The notes under the pieces are model-generated. The model saw only the letters and a list, made by a program, of their open reading frames with translations, searched no databases and was not told the DNA's origin. DNA of 64,000 bases, from contig NC_066842.1 of NCBI RefSeq assembly GCF_001640805.2, positions 21,822,075-21,886,074 on the forward strand. The letters are read 5' to 3'. Both the position numbers and the translations under genes were made by a program. Positions 55,090-64,000 of this stretch are shown here, in pieces (the stretch's first letter is position 1; every line of letters starts with the position of its first letter). This DNA is from Lates calcarifer (Eukaryota; Chordata; Actinopteri; Centropomidae).

Positions 55090-55300
55090 TAGGATGGCTC
55101 CAGGGACAACAATGTCTCTCAGTCGATAAGAAATATCTCAAAAAGCACAGACATTTGTTGTCCCCAGAGAATAAAGCCTACTGACTTTGGTGATCCCTGA
55201 CTTTTTGCCCAAAGTTTTCACTTAGCGGAACATCTAATGGATGGACAGGCACAAAATCTAGTGTAAATTTGGTACAAATATTCAGGGCTCCAGATGAATC
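55090..55300. repeat. Dispersed teleost-type repeat, copy 3 (inverted)
   Basis: On the minus strand it reads GGGATCACCAAAGTCAGTAG, TCTGGGGACAACAAATGTC and TGAGATATTTCTTA, the same phrases as the copies at 4.9 and 29.2 kb in the opposite orientation, here within cbln1 intron 2. Confidence 0.55.
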
Positions 55301-57034
55301 TTATAATAAATAATAAACCTGTTTCTACCTTTGGAAAGTACTTTATGGTAATCATAGATATCATGTAAATTTCACATATTCATGTTCATTGATTCATTAA
55401 TTCATTGTGAAAAAGGTCAAAAAGAAAAATTCACCTTTCAGTCCATATCATGCCATTAGTTCTTTTGTCGAATGGGACATTTTAATGGATTTAGTTGGGG
55501 TGAGATATGGCGGTGACCATTGTGGTGACTCGTCCATTAAAATCATCTGCTGTCACAAGCTGAAGGATGTGATTAGAGAAGTCTGTTATTCCAAAGTGAA
55601 GCATTTGAAGTCACTCTCTCTCTTTTTTTCTGTCGATGTACGAATGTAATTTATAGGTAAATTAATGTGATAATTATCTAATGGAGAAGCATGTCTGTGT
55701 TTGTACATTGCTTTTTTGTCGTATTATTCACTGACAACAAAGATGAATCCTTTCATCTTCTGTTTTTTACAATTTATGTCACTGTCGGTGCACACACACA
55801 AACACAAGAACACACAGTCTGCAAGCCAGATGCTTAGTTTCATTTTTATCCAATAAGCCAGTGCTCAGTCTCCCTCAGTTTGGCAGAACATTATAGAAAG
55901 TTGCGCTGGTTTGTGCTCATGTGTGAGAGAGGAGAGAGGAGGTGTGAGAGAAAGTATTCTTTTAACATTCATTGTTTTTAAATTGAACAAGAACATTTCA
56001 AAGACCCAACACAAATGAGTCATTAGACATGGTCTAAAAAAGTACATCTACATTTCTTGCCAACAGCTCTTTAGGCATAAAGCAATGTTTACATTTTCTC
56101 CACGGTCTCAGATCAGTAATGATATATTACATGTTTGCCACATTCTGTTTGTCTGTTAGCAGGGTATCTGAGAAAAGTTTTTGTGGATTTGTAATATTTC
56201 TCATATATGGACTTTAGCTGTTTAGCCTGCCCAAGTATATTAATGACAGTCAACAATGACAATGACAATGGCAGACATCCATAAAGACATTTGACCTCAT
56301 CCAGTTTGCCCAGAATTGCCAAACCTCTTCACAGAACACAGCATGCATACATCATCATCAGCTCTTATTACTTCAAATGCAAGGGCTGCAATGTGCTATA
56401 CCTGCAGTCTGTTTACCATTTGTCTGTGTGATCAGAGGAGTTGGTTCTGATAAAGCAGCTGGATGCATCTTGTCATAGATGACATACTGTATGCTGTATG
56501 CAGCAACCTCAATGACAGCACTGACGACACTGCATTTTAAAAATGCAAAATCTAAATAAAAGGCCTGTTTTAGCAAGAGACGCAAATTCTAAATGTACAT
56601 ATGTAAAAACTTACAAAAGAGTGAAAGCTTGCACAGCAGGCTGTGTAACCACTGCGAAGGGCAGAGAGCAGTTTGTGACTTCCAGCTGCAGCTGAGCCAG
56701 AGGCCTCAGGATGAAGGGTTGATGCGGGTTTTGTCAGAGCATTATGGTTTGACTAACCCTTAGTCTGAGTTTAAGTTTTAGTCAGAGTCAGTGTTTTGCT
56801 CAGCATTATTTACAGTTACTTATTCTGTTGTTTGATTCATTTTTTTTCTCATCATTTAACATTTGTAAAAGTACAATTTGGAGCACTGACTTTATGATTT
56901 GTCCTGTCTTCCTGTTGTACCATGTGCTGTGTCTCATGGTAAGAGTTCAGGGCCTTCTTTTGTACAGCTATTTTTGGGTGCAAATAATGTATGCATGTTT
57001 TAGTTAAGTAATTTAGTGGTGATATATAATATGT

Positions 57035-57159
57035 TTAAACCCTCCCGATGCCCTTCGTATTGCCCTTCATATTCTGTATACTTTTTTCTTCTTACTATTA
57101 TTCAAAAACAAAAGATAACCCCCTCAGAATCACGAATGTCATGCACAACAACAAATCCC

Positions 57160-57193
<34 letters not shown>

Positions 57194-57241
57194 GGCACAT
57201 TGTCGGCCACCGGTTGACCCAGAGGACAACGCAAGGGTTAA
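57035..57241. mobile_element. piggyBac-like non-autonomous element
   Basis: A 207-bp segment is bounded by TTAA on both sides (57035-57038 and 57238-57241). The right end, read inward on the minus strand, is TTAACCCTTGCGTTGTCCTC, a terminal sequence typical of teleost piggyBac-type MITEs. The left end, TTAAACCCTCCCGATGCCC, is a degraded version. A (CA)n tract (57163-57191) occupies the inside. The frames at 57016-57264 are incidental. Confidence 0.55.
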
Positions 57242-59269
57242 CTCAGCTAACTCATCTTAATTAACTTTCAGCATTTGGTGTGGTTTGACATTTGGCAACT
57301 GATTCAGAGTTGCATGTTTTGCTTTTCACTAAAGAAGAAACATGATGGGTGAAGGCTCTGCTCAGTGGCTTCCTGTCCTGCTTGATTTGTAATGATGTTG
57401 TTTCCCCAGGCAATATTGATGACGGCTGGTGAAGATTTGCTGACATTTGTAAGATCTGATCTGGTCCATAATATAAATAGTAAAGTAAAGCTCTGACCTT
57501 TGTTCTGGTTGCCTCCATCTCTTTGCATCATTTCTGCTTATTTCATCAACTACTCACTGACTGCTTCCCTTTAAACTCTAATGTTAACAAAGACATCTTG
57601 TGTTTAGATGCTTTGGCCAGTTAGATTAAAAAGTGGGTCATTTCTTCTATGGCTGATGTCTACCATTTTCAAAATGAGATGTGGAATTTCATTCAAAATT
57701 TTATTAGATTTCTTACCAACCAACAAACAATCAATGTAATCAGATAACAATTCTAAATAATCCCAGTCATACTGTGCTGACAGAGGTTAAGAGGCTGCAG
57801 TGATCATGGCGAGGGAGGGTGAATTCAAAAGAAGACTTGGGAAAGACTGTCTTTTCTTAGCAGTAACATTCTCTACAGTGGGACGAGGGTCATATATCCT
57901 GTTACATGGTAACATAATCTTTGGCATTGCAACTGCCATATACAACAACACTTATTTGGAATGATGTTGGCTGAGGGAACAATGACCTTCACTGTACAGA
58001 ATGTAAGTAAATTGCAGATCTGGGGGGAGTTGCCTTGGCAATTATGTCCTATCACATATTGTATGTATTTACTAATGCTGCTGTGTACAAATTACACTAG
58101 GTGTAAAAGTTCCCTCAGGCTTTCCTTATTTTCACTGCAGTGATAATTTCAACTCTCTGTGGAGACAGACTGTGGAGTTTTCTCTCAACAGACAGACACT
58201 GCACACAAACCTCCCATTAATATTTTTAGGATATTCAGGAATTCTAACACATTGACTCTGTCTTCCATTTATGCAAAAATTTCGACTCAAATGGAAAAAC
58301 TGCTTATTAAAAATGGTTACAAAACACAGCTGTGGCCCACTGAGAGATGCAGGCTGGAAATTGTGTTTCTAGATTGTACTTCTATAAAGCACCTACACTG
58401 CAGGTCTCCAAAATATTTGACAAGAGGGCCATCAACAAAGAACAGAAAATCCAACAATAAGAAAGCACAAAATAAACACACAGACTTGACCTAAATAAAG
58501 TCTCTTGGCCAGCACAGATGCTCCAGATTCTAATAAGGTGAAGGAATCAGCAGCAGGAAAAGCTTTTCAAAGCATGTCAATATAGATTATGAGTTTCCAC
58601 CTCAAAACTGTGGACATTTGGCAACTTGTGAATAATGTGATTTTAGCCAGCATCACCAGCTTTACAGTGTTTGTTCAAATGCTTTATTGATCAGTACTAG
58701 CAGCCCTGCCACTCAGACTGCAGGAACCCCATTATTTTTGCTCTGTTCAGCTGCTGCAGTAAGTTAATGCTGATGTTCCTTTCCAACTAAGTCAACACTT
58801 AGTCAACATGTTTTCATCCCAGTACATATGTTTAAATCTCATTGTGATGTGAGACTTTATTCTGAAACAACAATAGGGAGAGGTGACAGTGTTAGTCAGG
58901 TTATCTAACATTACAAAATAAACAGCTCTAACTGTTAAATGGTATTTATTCAAACTTTCAGGGTTACAATCTGCATAAACATACTGATTTTGAACTGTAA
59001 GATGTATGTAAGAGTTAAACTTAGCGGTTGTGATTCTTTGTTTTCCCACAAACCCTTCTTTTCCCATTAGAGGTCTGCTTTTGTGCTGTGTACTTATTTC
59101 CTGAATGACCCTGGATTAACTTGGCTATAAACTTTAGAAAATTTCCACTACAGGAAACTTGGCCATTTTAAAGACAGGGGGTGTCACAGACACACCAGTC
59201 AGACAGACCATTATGTATGTATCCATCACCATGAGTAAATCTCTGACAGTAGAGACACAAAAAAATAGA

Positions 59270-59745
59270 CATAGGGAGAGAGGAAAAAGGGAAGGCGAGA
59301 AGCAAAAGATTAAGGAGAAACAAGAAAGGACAGAGAAGGAAAAGATGAAGAAATGAAAGGAAAGGAATGGAAAAATAGAAGAGAATAATGAAAAAGAAAG
59401 AAAAATATAGGGAGAAAGAGAAATGGAAAGGAGGGGGGAAAAGTCTAGGACAAAAAAATTGGAAGAGTATCATTGCCATGTCAAGACAGTCGACTGGACA
59501 GGAATTGATGATGCAATAACAGGATGTCATCATGTCGCTGGCATTAAGTGCTGCACTGAGATGTCCGACAACGTCTATTTACATATCGAAAGCCTGATTT
59601 TCTTCTATTTCCCCCCAACCCCCCCTCCAACTTTTTTTCTGTGTCTCTCTTCCAGTCTTTATGTATCCTCTCTGCCTCCCCCTTCTTTCACCCTCTCTCT
59701 TTTCTCTTTCCCTCTGTTATTCTCTCTCCCTCTGTTACTCAGCCA
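59270..59745. repeat. Purine tract followed by pyrimidine tract
   Basis: 59270-59465 is nearly all A and G on the plus strand and 59590-59745 is nearly all C and T, so the two blocks are loosely complementary across a 125-base spacer. The K/E-rich and S/L/P-rich frames here are compositional artefacts. Confidence 0.7.
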
Positions 59746-59850
59746 GTTAATTGGTGCTTATGCATTAATGAATGCAGATCGATCGAGGCCTGACACGATG
59801 CGCAGCCCTATTATCATGCTTTTATATTTATGACTGGTAATTGTAAGGGT
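59746..59850. promoter_or_regulatory. Candidate conserved element with POU/homeodomain words
   Basis: Repeat-free sequence with GTTAATTGGTG, TATGCATTAATGAATGCAGA and ATTTATGACTGGTAATTG, set between a pyrimidine tract and a GT repeat. The ATGCATTAATGAATGCA core is octamer/POU-like and partly palindromic. Conservation is untested. Confidence 0.3.
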
Positions 59851-59860
59851 GTAGTTGACA

Positions 59861-59891
<31 letters not shown>

Positions 59892-60719
59892 AGGGAGTGG
59901 CAGACAGTTGCACACAGACACAACCGCCACATGCTCTTTATTCATACAGGTGCATGTGTGAGTGTTTGTGTGTGTGTGTGTGTGTGGTGACCACTGCCTC
60001 ATCCTTCTGAAGCCACTGTCACAGCTTTATTAGAGCTATACATCACTAGTATGCACCACACACTGACCCAATGTGGCTGCATGTGTGTGTGTGTGTGTGT
60101 CAAAGAGGGAGAGGAAAGACAGATAGTCAACAGATAAGTAAGAAAGACAGATAATAAGAAAAGGACAAAGAGAAATTTGCAGACTTGCACTGTTTTCTGT
60201 GGATGCTCTGACAATTTTACATGTTGACATGTCATGAAAATATGTTTGTCATTTTTTTCTTTAAAAGTAATTCTAGCAATCATTGGAATAAAGGCTGTCT
60301 TTGTCACCAGTAAAAACACACTGCAATCTAATCAGGAAATACAAACTACACATATCTTGATCACAGCAATCATTCTGAAGCAGGACTCTAAAGAATGACT
60401 TGTGAGCTGTTTCACTTTTATGAAAAAAATGGCTGAGAGTTGGTACAATGCCCAAATTAAAAAAAAAACAAACGAACAACCAGCTCCCTGCACCAATGTA
60501 ATGCAATAGCAGAAACAACCTCTTGACTATGTTAAAACATGATGGGACAGTTAACGAAGAACCAAGGCGGGACAAAGTCAACATGGCACATTATTTTAAG
60601 TGATAGATAGAACCTGGCCTTATTAAAGATTCCAGATCTGAAAGGGGCTCAAGTAGGCAAGACAACAAGGAAACATGTTTAAATAATTGAGTGAAAGAAG
60701 TGGAGATTGTGTGTGTATT

Positions 60720-60723
<4 letters not shown>

Positions 60724-60759
<36 letters not shown>
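60724..60759. repeat. (GT)n microsatellite
   Basis: About 18 GT units. Other GT tracts in this part of the intron lie at 59861-59886 and about 59966-59985, and a CA tract at 63214-63242. Confidence 0.95.
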
Positions 60760-60762
<3 letters not shown>

Positions 60763-61073
60763 ACAAAATATGTGGGTCTGAGGAAAGGAGGGGAGGTTTG
60801 AGTTCCACATGAGTGACTTGGCTGAATGGTTGAGTAGGTGAGAGGGTGGATTTTGTCTGCATGATTTGTGTGTATGTGCTTGTGTGTGTATCTCAGGGTA
60901 ACAGAGCGATGTAGTGATGCTGGCTTTTTTTTGTCTGCCATCTCTGTCTCTGTTTGGAAGCATTACATGCACACTGGACAGAAACCATTTTCCCTCTCCC
61001 CCTCCATCCCTGTCTCCTCTGTCTTCCTTTTTTTTTCTCTTGTTCTCCCCTCCTTCTCGCCTTTCTTTCAATT

Positions 61074-61074
<1 letters not shown>

Positions 61075-61132
<58 letters not shown>
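61075..61132. repeat. (TATC)n microsatellite
   Basis: About 14 perfect TATC units, giving IYLS-type periodic peptides in every plus frame. Confidence 0.95.
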
Positions 61133-61133
<1 letters not shown>

Positions 61134-61180
61134 GTTTTCCTCTTATCTGTCTAGTTTTCCTCCTATCTGTCTAGTTTTCT
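61131..61180. repeat. 20-bp tandem repeat, 2.5 copies
   Basis: Units 61131-61150 and 61151-61170 differ at one base and a half unit follows (61171-61180). They start CTAGTTTTCC and end TATCTGT, and probably arose from the edge of the TATC array. Confidence 0.85.
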
Positions 61181-63211
61181 TTCTTTTCTTTTTTTCTTCT
61201 CTCAGCCTCCTCTCCTTTCCCCCATCCATTTATTTCTATTTTATATTGTGATCTGGAGGTTAATAAGGCTAACTTGAAGTCGTTGGTTGCGCCTCTCCAC
61301 ATATGATGATCTTTTTAGCCAACGTGTTCTTCATCTCTGTTCTTCATCAACTGAGCTTAGCTTGACATTTTGGGTGGGGGAGGAAGTATTTGATATTTTT
61401 AGACTGGCCTCCTTTAAGTCATTCTGCTTGATTTGTAGCAAGAAAGAGATGAATGTCAAATAAGAATGTAAGCTTGTGCATTTACGTGTGAATCTGTGCT
61501 TTATTTAACAAACATTGTAACTATTATGATTTGGCGGTTTAGCATTGAGCATCAGTTTTATGTATTTTCTATGCACATCTCTATCACACTTGCTACATCG
61601 TCCCTGTAAAGCCTCCATTGAAGGGGTGTATCGATTTGGTTTAATTGTGTACTCGGTTCCTTCACTCATTACCTCTCAAGTATAATCTGGAGTGTTGTCA
61701 GCTATTGATGAAGGGATCCAAATTTCATGTTTCTGACTATTCATTCCACCAGTGATTAAAGACTCTCGGAAACAGAATAATGTTTGTAATCAATCAAGAC
61801 TATCATACTAATGAAGATGTGTTTTTACTGTAAGAAGCCTGCACTGATTACTGCAAATAGATTAAGTGGTGAACTCCGCTGGGGTAAAGTACACACATGG
61901 TGGTATTGTTGGTATTAGTGGTATCTGCTGTACTCTGACTACTTCTTCTGTTAGTATTGTGCATCTGATACGTGCTGCCTACCATCCTCAAGTTTATCAG
62001 CGAAAAGGCGAGAGGAGGTTGAGGAAGAAAGAGAAAGGTACATGGTGAAGAAAAGATGAATGAAAAGATTTGAGCATTGTTTTCCTTATGTTAATGCCTT
62101 TTTTGAACATCCTTTACTCTATAAATCTGTAAACAATAGTGACCCCAAGAATGGTGTCTTCAAATTACTAAAGATATTTAATTTACATGATATATAACGT
62201 GTCGTTACCAGGAATGATGGTAGGTGGGAGATTGGAGGGTGAAGACGCTGTCATCTTTTTTCTACCCACTTGAATTTGCAGTTATGTTGTGTGTTCAGTA
62301 AAGATATTCCTGCTTAAATTAACTGTAAAGCCGAATACTTGAACGCTTTGAAACTTTCTGACTTTGTTTGACCCCTTTCCTATCCATGACTAGTGTTTAT
62401 GTCACTGTTTGAAAGACTTGTGACTGGTTGCCATCTCTGTAGTCTGTAGAGAGAGGACACATGTGGATCAGAAGAGGGACTGTGAAACTCTCAAACTGAA
62501 AAGATGAAGTTGAATAAACATGTAAGGAGGAGAGTTCTTTTCCCCACTGCACAAGATTTGTTCAGCAGGAGCCAAGTTCAGGTCAGATGGCCAAAACAAA
62601 ACTCTGTCATCTTGTAGTGAGTGATGCATCCTTCACCTCGTGTTAGTCTCAAAGGCAACTGTATATACAGTAAGTGCAGAAGCTACTGTATATATAACAA
62701 AACATTTTGTGTCAGCAGTGACTTTGATTTACTTTAGACAGTAGTCATTTATGCTACATGTCTTGTCTCACCTGTACTAGCCTGAATGATACACAGTGTA
62801 GTGTGTGGTTGTCTGTGTATGACAAGAAATTAACCCAACTATCATGTGTGCACTAATATGCATAATGGTACTGGAGAATGCACCACTGGTGCATCAGCAT
62901 ACAATTAGATAGATATGTCAATACATACAGTAAATATGTAGGTATTATATATAAACCATAACCAACATCTTTTATTAAATTTGTTTTGGCCGAGTGCGAA
63001 ATCTAAAATTTGCCATGCCCTGTGCTGTGTTTCCACCCTGATAATTTAAAAAAATAGTTTAAGTATGGTCTGAGTGTTTTCATCACAGGCTGGCTGTTCA
63101 GAGCAACACACACACACACATATTCAGCTTGAGTCGCTATGTTCAGTTTGCTATTAAGAGGAGTGCTAGGCCAAGAGAGCTCTTGACACTGACAGGCTCT
63201 TCATCTCCATG

Positions 63212-63244
<33 letters not shown>

Positions 63245-64000
63245 TTTCCATACACACTCACTCTCTCTCCTGACCATCAGGTAAAATGAGGTGGATAAGT
63301 GTATAATTATGGGATGTTTATGACTGTGTTTCATCAGTTTGCAACAGTTTAACAATTACTACTTCCAGGGTGTACAGTAATATTTTGACATATTTAGAGC
63401 TCAGGTGTGAATTTCTGTCTGATCTGTTCTCTCTGCATGTGGTGTAAATATTGTAAATAAGCAATTACATTGATGTAAGTAACTAAGTATAATAATGTTT
63501 GATGCAATTCATCAATCAATCCTCGCATCCATTTTACATACAGTATCTTGTGCAGAGTAGTAGTAGACTGGTGCTGGTCCAAATTCAGTACAATACAGCC
63601 TGTTAGAATTTAGTGTGATGGCATTTATGCTGCTTTAGAACATTTTAGCTGCTTTAGTGTGTACTTTTTCAGGCATAATATATATGTCAGATCAGTTTGC
63701 TTTTTGCCACTGTTTAACCACCTCACACTTTATCACATTTAAAAATGACTGAAAATGAATAGAAATGTGCCTCAATTTACAAAGCACAATGACATAACTG
63801 ACTCACAAATGGTTTCCATATTCTTTCCTTCCTGATGCTCAGTTGGTCCCCATGTAGTCATACATTTACAGAATATACAACCACCTCTACAAATGCATGA
63901 GAACACAAACTGATACAGTGGGTTTTGCTCACAGGAGTTTCACAGGTTTTATAAAGTGTGATCCTGCATAAATAGACATTTCTCCAAAATACATTTCAGT

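Overview
This window reads as AT-rich nuclear DNA of a bony fish, most likely a spiny-rayed (percomorph-type) teleost. The reasons are very dense CA/GT microsatellites, degraded Tc1-like transposons of the kinds common in fish, a tRNA-derived SINE fragment of the teleost type, palindromic and TTAA-flanked non-autonomous DNA elements, and spliced exons of a vertebrate gene. Nothing bacterial (operons, ribosome binding sites, CRISPR) is present. Most open frames are chance frames or run through CA/GT or GA/CT repeats.

Layout. 1-36.5 kb is a gene-poor stretch with a fold-back MITE-like element (about 1544-1862), a degraded Tc1-like transposon on the minus strand (about 6540-7335), a second Tc1-family fragment (18282-18450) beside an antisense SINE (18549-18680), a solo-LTR-like element with a 5-bp target duplication (24871-25345), a LINE-type 3' end (25420-25510) and a dense microsatellite cluster (35.29-35.94 kb). 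36720-37430 is an uninterrupted 236-codon open frame that I do not recognise. It contains three copies of a 30-residue motif (F-W-x2-M-E core), differs between copies mostly by synonymous changes at the invariant residues, and is followed 38 bases later by AATAAA. It is the best candidate for an undescribed gene here. 39.7-40.7 kb is a third, different degraded Tc1-like element on the plus strand.

47.33-64.0 kb holds the 5' part of a cerebellin gene, called cbln1 (plus strand): a CpG-rich promoter and leader with one short upstream ORF, exon 1 (47992-48249; signal peptide, CxxxC, cerebellin peptide), a 1431-bp intron 1, exon 2 (49681-49800; start of the C1q domain) and at least 14.2 kb of intron 2. 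The last coding exon was not found and should lie beyond position 64000. Exon 2 sits between a microsatellite that forms its polypyrimidine tract and a run of 22 C. Introns and flanks contain repeat-free patches that look like possible conserved regulatory elements, but only a genome alignment can show that.

The two genes are in the same orientation about 10.6 kb apart; nothing in the sequence links their functions. Cerebellin-1 is a secreted synaptic organiser. The repeat protein has no visible signal peptide or membrane segment and is probably intracellular.
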